Assembly: GCA_032622095.1 (NCBI GenBank)
Contig: CP136061.1
Location: 59,165,301-59,229,300 of the forward strand
Direction: 5' to 3'
DNA: 64,000 nucleotides
Origin: Siphonodentalium dalli
Lineage: Eukaryota; Mollusca; Scaphopoda; Gadilida; Siphonodentaliidae
A model generated the notes under the pieces. It was not told the DNA's origin. It saw only the letters and a program-made list of their open reading frames with translations, and did not search any database. Shown here one piece after another: positions 34,588-47,026 of this stretch (position 1 is its first letter; every line of letters begins with the position of its first letter). The position numbers and the translations under genes are program-made.

Positions 34588-37500
34588 TTGAAAAAGTCCA
34601 TTATTCATCTGGATGGATGTCATGGAAAAATAATTAACCGACAGATAATATATAGTACTCTATTATCCACAGAAGAAAATGAATCAGTGATGGCTTCGGA
34701 TACTTCTGCCTTGAATAATCTCATCAGTCTGGTCGATTTTGGCTTTCAGCAAGGACATGTGTTTCAAATGGATGCAGTCGTACAAAACTATGAAGAGCTC
34801 ATATCTAAGAATTGTCCAACAAGTGCCAACAATATTCGCTCAAGTACACTGAAACTCAAACTCCAAGCACACTATGGCCCGGAAATTATATTTCGCAGAC
34901 AGAGAAATAAGACAGTCCCAAGCTTGGTGTTTTCTTCATGCACAAACGATAATAGTATCGAGGAGCTGAACAATTTGTTTGAATCAACAGACAATGAACT
35001 CTATGTAATTTTCAATCTGATGCACCGGTGGATCAAGAAAGTGATACTAGTATCATGAAAGAATTCTACCATGTAGCATTGAGAGTTCACTCCGATATGA
35101 AATCATCGTCAAAACACATAGGTTACTCTATTTCTACAAAGGCAGCTGAGGACTGTATTCTTGATAGCTTGTATACTCTTCTTAGCTTAATCCCGGATCC
35201 AAATCAAGATGAGTTGACTCTTAGTCGCAAGAAGAAGTCTGATACTCATCAAAAGATTCTAAATCTTGGCCACGATATTGTATATGCTATGTTCAATGGT
35301 AATCGGAATACTCCAGAGCATATAGCTACTGGATTAGTTGTTCACCATATATCTAGGTCAAAGTTTCTTGTGAACTTTCTACATGCTGGTGGTCATAGTA
35401 TTTCTTATGAAACTGTTCAGCGAATTGACACTACGGAAGCAAATGCTCAGATAGAGAGATTCCATTTAAACATTCAACTTTCATTCCCAACAATTTACAG
35501 AAAGGTCAATTTATTAAATTTGCTGCAGATAACCTGGACATCATTGAGGAGACTCTAGATGGAAAAGGAACCTTCCATGTTACACAAATGGCAACTTTTC
35601 AGAGAGCCGTAGGCAAACCGGATGACAGCACTGCTTCATGCAAAATACAGAGGAGTGATAGAATACAACAGGATAAAGTTCTTAAATCTGTCCCACCAGC
35701 ATTTAAAGGTGGATTATCTCTTTGTAAACATGTATTATATAGTTACCGGGGTATAAAATATTAGATCTGAATCGAAGACTCCTGTCCTGAAATGCTTCTA
35801 TCGATTAATATTAATTTTATTTCGAATATTTTCTGGTCTAAAAAGGTGTGTTTGTTCAGCTAACGAACACTATTGGTTACTGTTAACAGAGACCAGAAAT
35901 TATATTGTGCAATTTTGTCACAAATAAACGTTAATTATACTCATTATCGCTTATATCTGTGGAACACAACAGTACAAACAACCAATCTGTGACATTTGAC
36001 ATTCGTTGCGTAGCCGTAGGAACAGCCCAGTGCTCTATATCGCAATACGGTCTCATCCGAATGGTCGGTTCTAAAAATAGTAACATAAATGGGCCCGATT
36101 TAATATTCGAAATAAAAAATCAATATTAATTGATAGAAGCTTTTCCGGACATAGGTCTTCAGTTCATATCTATTATTTTATACCCACGCAACTATTTAAA
36201 ATTTGTTATTTAAAGAGATAATCCATCTTTAATAGTGTCGAGTCTGTAAATGTTTCAGGCCATGTTTCACCACGAGGGCTTGGCAGGATTGATGTTAAAC
36301 CAAATGATGACCTGCAATCAGAAAGCAAATACAAGGATTTAGTCGACCTAATATCACGGAATCATGGTGATCAACAGTATGTTCTTTCTTGGACATGCTA
36401 CAACCAGAAAATGTCCACTGTACAATCAGAGAAATCAGTTATCAGGTACTTACCAATCATACCTGCCCCAGCCAATGATATGGACACTATTCTTACCATT
36501 CTTCTACGATGCTGCCATATTTCTAAATATTTCTCACAACCAAATACTGTTTGACCAGGCACTTTATTGCAAGGCAAAGGAAATTGTTTGGTTGTTGCCA
36601 GAAAAATTCTCAAATGTCGTTATCAGGATGGGAAGTTTTCATATAGCTCTAAATTCCTTCGAGTAATTGGGCAACATTTTGCTTATTCTGGCTTGACTGA
36701 CATATAGATAGACTCTGGGATATATAGTGAATGTACATCTGACAAGATAGATAATGAAGGGAAAGTTGTGGAACAGGTCTGTTCGTGCACACGAGCTAAC
36801 GTTCGAGGCGATGTACAGAATATTGTTCCAGGAATATCAGAGCTGGCTTCGAGAGCATGAGGATACAAGATTTGATGTCTTGGATAATGAGGGAAAGAAG
36901 TTATCTACATATTTTGAGGTAGGGTAGGACATGGACAGCTGTAGACAGGTATCGGAAACAATGATGATGAAGATGGGGAAATTAACTAACAAGCTTGATT
37001 TATTATGTGAATTAAATTCCGAGAACAGCACATTTCAATACTGGTTGCAGTACATAAATTTTGTTCAAATTTTATTGTGCTTTATTCGAGCTGAGAGAGA
37101 AGGGCAATGGAATCTACATCTAGATATGTTTAGGAGAATGCTGCCGCTGATGGCTGTATATGACCATGTTAACTACACAAGATGGGGAATTGTATATCTG
37201 CATGAGATGGAGAACCTGGATTCCAACTTTCCTACAGTTCATGCAGAATTTACGAATGGTAACTTCGTCATAAAAGAAATAAGCGAGAAGTTTAACCAGG
37301 TGTCGGTTGATATAGCCCTAGAACACATTAATCGGAAATGCAAGACATCAGGCGGTTTAGTTGGTATAACTAGGAACATGACTGCTTTGGACCGCTGGAT
37401 GCTAACATGTGGTGAAAGGACCAAGAACGTTGAAGATGGATGTTCCTTTGTCGGAATGAAGACTGGTGCAACTATCAATATGTCAACAGATATGTACTCT

Positions 37501-39319
37501 CCAAAGATCAAGAAAGATGAAGATGTACAGAAGGTGAAATCCAAGGTAGAACAATTCAACCCATTTTCTCGAAGAGACAACAACCTTATGTGCATTTCAA
37601 CTAATGATTTGGCTACCGAGGACATTAAAGATGATTTGCTTTCTGTCGTTGAAACCGGGATGTCAATTGTAGAGAAGTTTGTGAGTTCAAGACTAGATGA
37701 TGGCCATAACGTTGATTTTTACAGTCCTATTACTCTCAACAAGAGCAAAACTTTTACAACACTGTCTATAAAGGTGAAAAAGAACAAGAACACCAAGATT
37801 GAGACTGCTAAGAGTGAGTGTCATCTTGTCCGACGGTTACTAAGTACTGTAGATAGTGGAAGGGATATTGATATTCCATCCATCCTTCAATTCGAACTCA
37901 ACAAGACACCAATGTCACTCGCTTCACTAGATGGACAGCTCCATTCCACAAATAAAGCTGCATTACTTCACATTCTATCCGACCAATACTCATTGAACGA
38001 ACTTGATTCTCCTAAGACAACATGCTATGTAATTGATGGTATGGCACTTGTTAACAGCTATTGGTAAACCAAACCACTCTGAAACATTTGGAGATCTTGC
38101 AGATGTCTTCACAAATATAGTGTTGAAATACCTCAGGACAAATGGATGTAATCGAGTCGATATTGTCTTTGACAATTATTCAGCAGCCTCCACAAAATTT
38201 GGGACACGCCAAAAGAGAAATCAGTCAACCAGATACATACACAAACTTGTTGATAGAAGAGATCTTCCACTGCCACATTCCTGTGTAATGTTCATTGGAT
38301 CATCAGAAAATAAGAGAAGCCTTCTGCAGTTCCTGACCAGTGAATTACCCAAGAAAGGTGTTGATCTACCAATCGGAAATACTGTTATTGTAGCTGGTGG
38401 CTGTGCTGACTATCAGATAGCTATCTCTGGACATCAACTGGACTCCCCATTAGATCATCTAAAATCATCTCACGAAGAAGCTGATACCAGAATGCTATTA
38501 CATGTTCAAGATGCTGCAACAAAAGGAAATGCTAGAGTAATAGTCCAAAGTCGTGACACAGATGTCCTTGTATTGCTTCTCTACCACCTGCGAAATCTTG
38601 ATGGGGAAATTATTATGAGTGCAGGGACTGTGAAGAAACCTAAATACTAGTACCTCCAAATTAATGATATAGAAAAGAATTTTCCTGCATCAGTAATTAA
38701 TGGTTTGCCAATTTACCATGCAGTTACAGGATGTGATACAACCAGTCAACTATATGGAAAAGGGAAGAAGTCTACTTGGAAGAAATACATGAAGACCCCT
38801 TCCCTGCTACAACCTATTGACCTGTATGGTCAGTTTGATAAATTTCTGGCAGAAAAGTTTATCATGCAACTTTATTCTCTATCATCAAATGCATGTGGTG
38901 TGAATCAACTCAGGGCTGAAATGTTCCATCAACTAACAGACTTATCAAAACTTCCACCAACTAAAGATTGTTTGCATCAACATCTACTCCGCAGTCAATA
39001 TCAAACATTTGTGTGGTATGCAGCCCTCACGTCTTTTCCAAAGTTACCATCGCCTACCAGTTACGGTTGGAAAGAAGATGAAGGAGGCATGACACCGACT
39101 CTCATGACTGCGGAGCCATTACCGAAAACATTTCAAGAAATCACAACATGTAAATGTTCAAGTTCCAGGTGTTCTTCGTCCAGATGTAACTGACGAAAAT
39201 CCAACTTGAATTGTTCACTCGCCTGTAAATGTCAGCTGAATTGTTTCAACCCATACAATCTGGACAATATAGTGGACAATTGTGACAGTGACTCATCTTT
39301 GGATGATACACCTGATTGA
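34588..39319 (+). pseudogene. Transposase B: DDE-like core, XPG-like nuclease, Cys-rich C-terminus
   Basis: Several frames read in order: LKLKLQAHYGPEIIFRR (near 34850), DLDIIEETLDGKGTFHV (near 35530), DQALYCKAKEI (near 36550), MGSFHIALN (near 36630), a helical region with NYTRW (near 37170) and GGLVGIT. The nuclease part has IDGMALVNSYW (near 38030), IVFDNYSAASTK (near 38160), HEEADTRMLLH (near 38470), SRDTDVLVLLLYH (near 38550) and GCDTTSQLYGKGKKS (near 38730). A Cys-rich tail (CKCSSSRC) is cut by a TGA (39191) and reads on to 39319. The glutamate of the presumed DDE triad appears as Asp in IDSGIY. The N-terminal Zn region is missing. A 522-bp MITE interrupts it. Dead. Confidence 0.8.
35707..36228. 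mobile_element. 522-bp TTAA-flanked MITE inside transposase B
   Basis: TTAA flanks it at 35703-35706 and 36229-36232. The inverted ends A-G-(G/A)-TGGATTATCTC share about 110 bp with interruptions. The uninterrupted site exists in the B' copy near 47930-47935 (CATTTAATAGTG). A second, left-truncated copy lies at 41668-42115. The piggyBac type is inferred from TTAA. Confidence 0.88.
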
Positions 39320-41062
39320 ACTGTTTAAAACAATGTGAGATTCTGGTATTCAAATTTTAAAATGAAAATATAAATTATGAATCTCAAATTCAAACAATTT
39401 TGTATCAAATTTGCATATTTTAGTGAATAGTCACATTGTTTGAAGTGATGTTGTTATTCAATGAACCCACCACAATCTGATATAAATATAAGGCTTAAGC
39501 AGACATCCAGGAATGACCTATTATACATATTTGTATGTTTTATCGGATTATACCAAAATATAGAAAATTTCGGGATTTTTATTTTTTTTAGGGGGAGGGG
39601 TAGTATATTTCTAATAATGTTCAAACTATTGTATGTGTGACATTATATTCTATCCTATTATTAAGGGAATAAATCAAGGCAAATTTTTTTGAGACCATAA
39701 ACTTCATGTAAGGTTAAAAAATTCTTGGGGAAAAAATAATTTAAGTTTGATAAAATATCCAAATTTCGGATTTTTTTTCCAAATAATTGAACTTTTTTAG
39801 TAAAAAAAAATTTCTACTAAAATTATAAAATTATTCGGATGCATTTTCAGGTAGAATATCCATAGTATTACACATGAAAACAATTTGGATGTTCTAAGTA
39901 TTCAAAAATTTGGATAAATAACTTTTTATTAAAAATAGTGTTTTTTGGACGTCAAATCTATATATTTGACCAAAAAAAGTCGCCGCACGCCTTAAACTGT
40001 TGACTACCGGTATTGGATGGCCCACAGATACACTACCTAATAGAAAAAACATGGTTTCAGTTATATACATTCCGATGTCAACGAAATTATTTTTTTCTTG
40101 CCTGGCCTCTGTACTAATATGTTGCATACATTCGAAATTACTAACCCTCCCCAACACTTAAGTAAAAAAAAATTCGCTCTCACCAGGCATCATTCTATGT
40201 CAAATATCTCCCAAACGCCGCGGTTTCCACTCGCAAGAAATTGGTTTCCGTAAACTACATATAATTTGCCATAAAATGAGCAGAGTGGGTCTTTTGGTCA
40301 GAGTGACGACAATAAAACTTTATGGGCTCTCGGACTTAGTATGTTTTCAATTACATCGTACATGTACCATATAATCACCATGTGCAGGTTTTTTTTCCTG
40401 TCGGTGGGGTTTATTTGTGATCACTCTATCCGTCGCTATCCCTTTGTGTTCGTACATACATCATTAAATATATTTGTCCATGAACCATGCAAATACAAGG
40501 AAAGCCATGGAAAAGCTGTATATATAGTCTTCTATGATGTAGATCAATAAAACATCTACCTCTTATAAAGAGCATTTTCACTTATGAACTTTTGTACTCG
40601 TGTTCAGCGTAAAATGATGTATAAGCATTTGTGTAGTAGCTATAACAGAGGCGGGGCAAACTGACCGCCATAGGACATGTGGGTTCATATATGAATAGTT
40701 GGGGTGGGGTGTCACGTTATACGTATATATATATTGAATTCCCTATATTCCGCTCTAATGCGCAATCAATGTGGGATAAAACATAGATGTGCCTTTATAC
40801 ATCAACTAAAACACTCGCCAACTGACTCAAATATATATTGGCATTACTATATCCCATGTATGTATAATATTAGAGTAAGTTCTCTTTACCCATTAACAAG
40901 CGTTCGCCTCCACGCGCAGCAAACGGAGATCCATAGTACTGGATTTTGTCTGTTCTTGTAAATGACGGGGAATCGCACACACTTGTAAATTACCGTACCC
41001 ATGGTATTCGACACGTTGTCCACGTATTCAAACACGGCTATTGGAAATCTATAGTACAGGCC
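39320..41062. other. Right flank of B and outer right arm of the 15.2-kb element
   Basis: About 39220-39790 is matched by 63470-64000 (B' copy). B's inverted end lies near 40045-40113. Then 40114-40340 pairs with the left arm at 27040-27290. About 40340-40990 has no detected partner. The last ~60 bp are the terminal inverted repeat. No gene is seen. Confidence 0.65.
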
Positions 41063-41639
41063 CCTGGAAAGAGAGCTAGGAGTGATCGTGGTCATTAAAC
41101 TGAAACTCGACGGGCACATCAATTCTGTAATATCGGAGCTAACCAAGTCCTTGGGATAATAAACAGAACATTTACGGAAATCGACTGCAACATTTTCAGG
41201 GCACTTTACACATCTATGATTCGCCCAATCCTAGAATATTGTTGCAATGTTTGGAATCCACATTTTCTTGGAATGTCACAGAAATTGGAAAAAAATCAAT
41301 GGAGATCAACACGTATGGTTCCAAGCTTATGTTAGTTTTGAACCTCCCATCTGTCAAATATAGACTGATTATAGAGCTGACTTAATCGAGACATACAAAT
41401 TTCTTCGAGGACACTACAGCATAGACACTACAAGATTCTTTCAAATAAACGAAAACAGTATCACAAGAGGGCACGCATGGAAACTGAAATTACAGCCGCA
41501 GTCAAAAGATGTTAGAAAGTATTACTTCTCACATAGAGTTTGTCACGAATGGAACAGTTTACCGGAATATGTGGTTGAAACTCCAACACTTCTCCATTTT
41601 ACCGAAATGTTGGACAATCACCCCAGATACAGAAGATAA
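41063..41639 (+). pseudogene. LINE reverse transcriptase, part 2 (C-terminal)
   Basis: It continues the LINE from 25834 in frame after removal of one CCTG: ERELGVIV, then a frame break around 41152, then LEYCCNVWNPH (near 41230), further stops near 41335-41375, then an open 86-residue end from 41379 to the TAA at 41637-41639 with FSHRVCHEWNSLP. This is the usual post-RT segment of CR1-like LINEs. It is interrupted by frame breaks and inactive. Confidence 0.85.
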
Positions 41640-41667
41640 TATATATAACAATTTTGAAACGTACAAA

Positions 41668-42115
41668 ATAATAAATATCAATTGAAGACCCCTGTCGGGA
41701 AACGCTTCTATCTATGAGATGATAAAATGGGACACTTTATTGTTCTATTTTTCGAACAGACCATTCTGGAGAGACTATATATTGATAGAGATGATTAGGG
41801 TGTCCCATAGCTACGCTCCGAACGTCAAATGTCCCGGATTTATAGCATGTAGTGTTTTATTCATAGCTAAAAGTGATAATGAGTCTAATGAACGTTTATT
41901 TGTGACAAAATTACAAAATAAACTTTCTGGTCTCTGCTAACAGTAAGCACTACTGTTCGTTCGCAAAACAACCACCCGTTTTAGACCAGAAAATATTCGA
42001 AATATAATCAATATTAATCGATAGAAGTATTTCCGGACAGGGGTCTTCGAGTCGTATCTAATATTTTATATCCCGGTAACTATATAGCACATGTTTACAA
42101 AGAGATAGACCATCT
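41668..42115. mobile_element. Left-truncated copy of the TTAA MITE at 35707
   Basis: It shares the CGGACAGGGGTCTTCGAG and GAGATA-GACCATCT end blocks with 35707-36228. TTAA follows at 42116-42119. The left terminus is missing; similarity starts near 41668, just after the LINE stop codon. Confidence 0.7.
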
Positions 42116-42119
42116 TTAA

Positions 42120-43460
42120 AATATTACAACAATAGGTTGAAATTTTCTCGTAGTTTGATATTCCAACAATTTAGTAGTTTGATATGTGTTGTTTTAGACA
42201 ACACTTGCATATTTTCCTACTTTAAAATTTGTTAAAAGTTTAGATTGAAATGGCCATCATTTAGAAATTTTCCAACCTTAGGAGGGTGTCAGGTTGGAAA
42301 TTCCCAAACACTTGGAAAATATTAATGCCCCCCCCCCCCCCAGAAGCTAACATTTTGCAAGTTTCATATATATTCTCCTGGTCCCTCCACCGTGGCCAGT
42401 CAATTAAAATTGCTATCAAATTCAAACTAAGAAAACTAAATCGGAGGGGGTGAATTTGACTGGAGTTATACCACTAGATGCTAGTATTTTTCTCAATATT
42501 TTCTCACACATGGTCGGCACGTGTCCCGAAATGGTATGGTCGAGAGACGATGATTAATTGTTAAACTATTAATAATTTGTTTGTATACAAAGTTACAACA
42601 AACCAATCGGAGCGTCTGAACGTATATGAACCCAGAACCTATATATATGTATCCGCATACAGGGCACACATTTAAAATTTCGCAGGAAGAGAACACTTCT
42701 GAAGTTGCGAACCAATGGGCGGAAAAGAAGCTGGGGTGCCACCACGCAGATCCGTGATAACAGTAATAACAAACCAATGGTAGCATCGGAACGATTATGA
42801 ACCCAGAACCTCCACATCTGTATCCGCATACATGGCACATATTTAGAATTGTAAAGGAAGAGAACACTCCACCAGCGATGCAATACATTTGCTCCGGGGT
42901 CACGCTCAGTCTTTCTGGTTCTAAAACAAATTCGCGTCAACAAGCATGTAGACTAGTGATGCGGACCGGACGGCGAAAAAAGGTCCGGTACCGGTCCAAG
43001 GTTAGGTTTATTTTGGTCCACACTGTACAAGTTGATCAAAATTTTCTAATGAATGACGGGTTTTACCATAGCTGGCCTTGCTACCTAAATCGCTTGATTG
43101 TTTATCCACACAGCAACAGCGTAGACCTTTCAATCGTGATGATTGGCTGCCTGACCAATCGCGAAGTGTCTTGGTTGGGAAGCCAGAATTCAAGTCATTT
43201 TCTTTTGTACTGCGGCCATGCAGGATCGCAATTTGATACAGATGAGAAGTAACATTTCCTTCGTTGATAGATTCTCTCTTTCCTATTGTCGATTGACTCA
43301 CCCCAGGCCTTTATATATTGATGCATCGGGGAGTCTCGGCACACTTGGTCGACGACGTTATACAGCTGCGCTCGTATTTGGTGTATTGGTCTGCCCAAAT
43401 TAGTTTTGTTGGTTTTTGAGGCGGATTTCATGTTTCCACAGAACAGTGTCCATAATTATA
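42120..43460. other. Non-coding region with a two-unit direct repeat
   Basis: About 42600-42710 and 42775-42885 are diverged direct copies (~174-bp offset), sharing ATGAACCCAGAACCT and TGTATCCGCATACA. A C tract lies at about 42327-42341. About 43010-43460 may be the 5' leader of the following retroelement. No gene is recognised. Confidence 0.5.
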
Positions 43461-44827
43461 ATGGCATCCAGTCGACATCGATCATGTAGCGTAGCGGTTA
43501 CTATAGGGCCTGAAACTTTGAACATACCAAGTTACAATATTGTGGGTGGTCAACTTCACAAAAAATGTTATGCCCGACTTGCGAAATCTACGCAGACTGG
43601 ATTATGCACTTTGCATTCCAACGGTACGTCGGATCACGACGCCTACCTTTACTCAGAACTGGGTTTAACTGACAAATTGCCCGATAAGATAACTGATCCA
43701 GACTTCATGAATACATATTATGATTCGTATTCTAAAGAATTTGGGAAGAAACATTCCTCATTTAAACCTGATAAAACACCGTTCGTTAATCAATTTGATT
43801 ATTATTCCAAAGATCACAGCATGGAGAGTCAATTCATTGTGAAGGATGAGGTCGGTTCGGGTTCGGAGCAGGAGCTACAGCGGCAGTTGGATCCGATCAG
43901 GATCGAGAAGGAAGAATTACTGAAAGCGGAACGATCCGAGAGAAAACGTGCCCTCAGGCCAGAGTTGGACGACGAGAAGAGGAAACTCCGAAATATCAGA
44001 ATAAATGATGCAACAGAAGGTAGGAGTGATTCCAATGTTAAGAACCAACACTCGAACAATGACTTATTTAATATTGGACAGCTTAAGAAAAACAAGCAAA
44101 TTTCTAAAACTGTTCGAAAACAATTGCAAACATTGAAACTGGATTATATGTTTAATGATTCTGATTCTGATATTGAAGATGGGGATTTGCGCGATCATGT
44201 GAGAATGGGGAATATTTCATCGGGGTTGGCGGCAAAACAAAAGGATAAAGAAATCAAACCACAATTATGCCCGCAAGCCATGCTTCAACTAGAGTACGTC
44301 GTTAGGGACATTAAGTTCAATGAACTATTATTTAATCAGTTTGTTGCTGGTGAAACTGATATTATAAAAAGTCCGCTCACGTCACCTGCCGAGAAATTGG
44401 GACGGCTGAACTTGCTCAATAAAATTTCATATCTATACGATATACATACGAATGGAAAGCGCTCTTGAATTACTACGCAGCATTCATACGTAGAATAGAA
44501 CATGATCAAAACTCTTGGGGAGACGATTCCAGCTTTTTGGAAACTCCGCTTATGACAAGTCACTTAAGATACACGACTGGGAAGATTAAATCCTCTGGCA
44601 CTCTCAATTCAACTCCCAACCCCCGCGCATGGTTCTGTTCGGATTATCAACGCCAGAAATACGCACATGTTAGCGCTCATTCCAAGTTAATCAATGGAAA
44701 CAGTAGACATGTACAGCATATTTGCGCAACTTGCCTGGTTACCGACTGGGCTTCGCTACATCATCCGGAAAGTTCAAGCGCTTGTTCTCATTTTGGCGAA
44801 GGTCGAAGATCGGGTAAACAAATTTGA
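43461..44827 (+). pseudogene. DIRS/Ngaro-like retroelement ORF1 (gag-like), frameshifted
   Basis: The first frame (to 44468; ATG chosen at 43461, with another in frame at 43416) has an N-terminal Cys/His-poor region, a charged coiled-coil-like segment (about residues 140-185 of it) rich in Glu/Arg, and SPAEKLGRLNLLNKISYL near its end. A one-base shift then leads into NYYAAFIRRIEHDQNSWGDD and a Cys/His cluster (WFCSDYQRQK, HVQHICATC, then SACSH) like that of ORF1 proteins preceding DIRS/Ngaro-type reverse transcriptases. The stop at 44825-44827 may be premature. The assignment is from memory of the family, not a search. Confidence 0.65.
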
Positions 44828-44879
44828 CAATGTAATCCACATGATGTTGATTTAGTCACGCCAATTTCAAGAATTCACA

Positions 44880-45305
44880 CAAATAATGAGTTTCTTGATG
44901 TCCATTCCACTGTAGACATTGTTTGTGCTAATAACATGATAAGAAAGTCGGGACTTCCAAATTTTCTTGGGTGCAAGATACCCATTAAATCAAAACTGAA
45001 TATTCAATTTTGTCGGCACACCCTCATGGAATTTGGATATCAAGACATTCATGTGCGTTGTTACAATATGGGTTTCCCATTGGTTACACAGGTGATCATA
45101 TGTCAAATACGGTGGTCCATAATCACAAAGGAGCCACACAATTCTATAATAAATTTTCCGAATATTTAGACAGAGAAGTCTCCTTAAGTAGAGTTATGGG
45201 ACCTTTCCAAGAGTGCCCCTTTAAGTCTATGTTTCTCTCCCTATTAAACACCGTTGAAAAGAAAGAAACAACAGAAAGACGTATTGTTTTTGGAGTGGAA
45301 ATTGG
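44880..45305 (+). pseudogene. DIRS/Ngaro-like reverse transcriptase, N-terminal fragment
   Basis: Two frames overlap around 45050 and give the order YGFPIGYTGDH, VVHNHKGATQFYNKF, REVSLSRVMGPFQECPF and LLNTVEKKETTERRIV. This is the characteristic lead-in to the RT domain of tyrosine-recombinase retroelements. It breaks off before the catalytic boxes at about 45290-45305 and is followed by an unrelated LINE end. No tyrosine recombinase or split repeats are visible. Confidence 0.65.
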
Positions 45306-45719
45306 ATATGGAAATGGAAATTGGATATGCAAAAATCTTCGCGTGGGCTATTTTATAAAGAACTAAAGAATGGATTGGCAATTAGTAGATACCTTTTAGA
45401 TTTACCAAGGAGCCTATCAGAATACCTTGTTAAAGTTAGAACTTCAAATCACAGACTGGCCATCGAACGTGGGAGGTGGCAGGATCAAGCGCGCGATAAG
45501 CGTATTTGCTCTGCATGTGGTAATGGGGTGGGTGATGAATATCACCACGTCATTGAATGCAAAAAAAATCAGGATTTACGAGAGAAATATATTCCCGCTT
45601 ATTACTGGGAATTTCCAAATCTGAGCAAATTTTATGGACTCATAGCATTGGAAAATTTGAGCGTCTTAAAACGCGTGTGTGTGTACCTGAAGCTATCTTT
45701 AAGGGAATATTGGAAATAG
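45306..45719 (+). pseudogene. LINE C-terminal fragment with Cys/His motif
   Basis: An open 132-residue frame (45321-45719) includes VRTSNHRLAIERGRW, RICSACGNGVGDEYHHVIEC and a Leu-rich end. The C-x2-C-x8-H-x4-C zinc-like motif in this context is common near the C-terminus of several LINE reverse transcriptases. It is joined directly to the truncated DIRS-like RT, so the pair is a chimera of two relics. No RT domain is left. Confidence 0.6.
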
Positions 45720-46254
45720 ATACACTCAGTATTCGCAAATATACAAGTGACCAATTATACATATACAACAAGCAATATACCTGACATTATATTATTCGTA
45801 GATATACATGATATAATTATGGACTGACATTATACAAATTTACTTGCCTGTCGTGATAACACGCACATGTCGATTTACAGGTAGATACATGTCTGAAGAC
45901 CAAGACAAAACTTGCGTGTGAGAGAACAAGACATTCTATTGTAGTAGCCAAGTGCTCTGCCCAATCAAACACAGTCAATCAAAGGCAACCAACCGCGATC
46001 ATCGTGATTCTGATTGATGAACTATTTAGACACGAGAAATTATAGATGCTAATTTAAAAGTACTAAAATGTTATCAGATTTATGCGATGCAATAATTTGC
46101 AAACCAGATGTACACGAGTAAACACATGTATGAATTAGAAGATAGATGACATACCGGGGGTCCAACAATGTAAATAAGTGTATATACCACCATAACCACA
46201 AATATATCATCTTCATCATCATTATCATAATCTTCATCATCTACATTATCATGC

Positions 46255-46287
<33 letters not shown>

Positions 46288-47026
46288 TAACTAATACTAT
46301 TTTGTTAACTTACTAATGCGCTTATGTTACATATTGATTTATGGCTAAGGCATAATAAAACATTGAAACAGAATAACATAATATTAATTTACATATTGGG
46401 GAAGTTGTAATATGGTCATAACTGATTTATTTACCGCTTCATACTGGCATAGTTCACAACATATCATATTGGGTAAGAAGCCTTTTTATGGGAATGGCGG
46501 CTCCTAATATATGTAAGTGCATGTAATATAATACTAACAACTTTGTATTCAATTGGTATTCATGGTTAACAAGGCCAAAATAAATGCATAATTATAATCA
46601 CAAGTTGATTAATGTTAATCCCCGGATGGTCATTCGTATAATAATTCCTGAGATTATAAAATAGTGTTGATCGCTATTTGTAATAAATCATAACAAGGAC
46701 AGTCGAAAATGTGACTGCTAAATGATAAAAATCCTGAATTTTAACAATGACTTTGACCTTTATACGCGACGTTGACATTTCAAGGTCACCATGGATATGT
46801 GGAAATGTCGGCCATTACAAGTGTTTCCATAAACCAATGTAAACTTTTAGGTAGTTATTAAATTATTCACGATACGCACTATTTAATGTAAAATTAACAA
46901 ATACCAAATTATTAGCCATCGTTGCCATGGAAACATATTTATCAAATTGTCCCAATTGGATTTTCCTAAAATATTGATAGCCTAATGCAGTACACATTCA
47001 GCTATCCAGTAAACTAAAAGTCATTT
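45720..47026. other. Non-coding region with (CAT)n microsatellite
   Basis: A degenerate ATC/CAT repeat occupies about 46203-46286. The Met/Asp-rich antisense frames over it are repeat translations. Nothing else is recognised. Confidence 0.65.

Larger units (their letters stand above)
33805..40113. mobile_element. Element B (Academ-like), nested in element A's right arm
   Basis: The ends share inverted similarity: about 33818-33853 (GACATATGAATGTATATAAC) against 40045-40083. TAGTACAGAGGCCA at 33773-33786 and its inverse at 40101-40114 may be the true outermost repeat, but the same motif also belongs to element A's arm, so the border and target duplication are unresolved. The interior holds transposase pseudogene B, a TTAA MITE and AT-rich flanks (39320-40040). 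Diverged copies of the same element occur at 47.0-50.7 and 63.0-64.0 kb. Confidence 0.65.
25835..41062. mobile_element. 15.2-kb composite DNA transposon (Academ-like) inserted in a LINE
   Basis: The left end GGCCCTGTACTATAGATTTC and the right end (inverted GGCCTGTACTATAGATTTC) share about 60 bp. CCTG is duplicated at 25831-25834 and 41063-41066. Removing the insert plus one CCTG restores the LINE frame across the join, so the borders are secure. Inside: a left arm with subterminal repeats, transposase pseudogene A (28384-33153), the inner part of the right arm, nested element B (about 33805-40113) and the outer right arm. Without B the host element would be about 8.9 kb. A 4-bp duplication, XPG-type nuclease and DDE-like core fit the Academ superfamily. 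Confidence 0.88.

Noticed and set aside
46049-46286. Met/Asp-rich frames
   Set aside because: They are translations of the ATC/CAT microsatellite.
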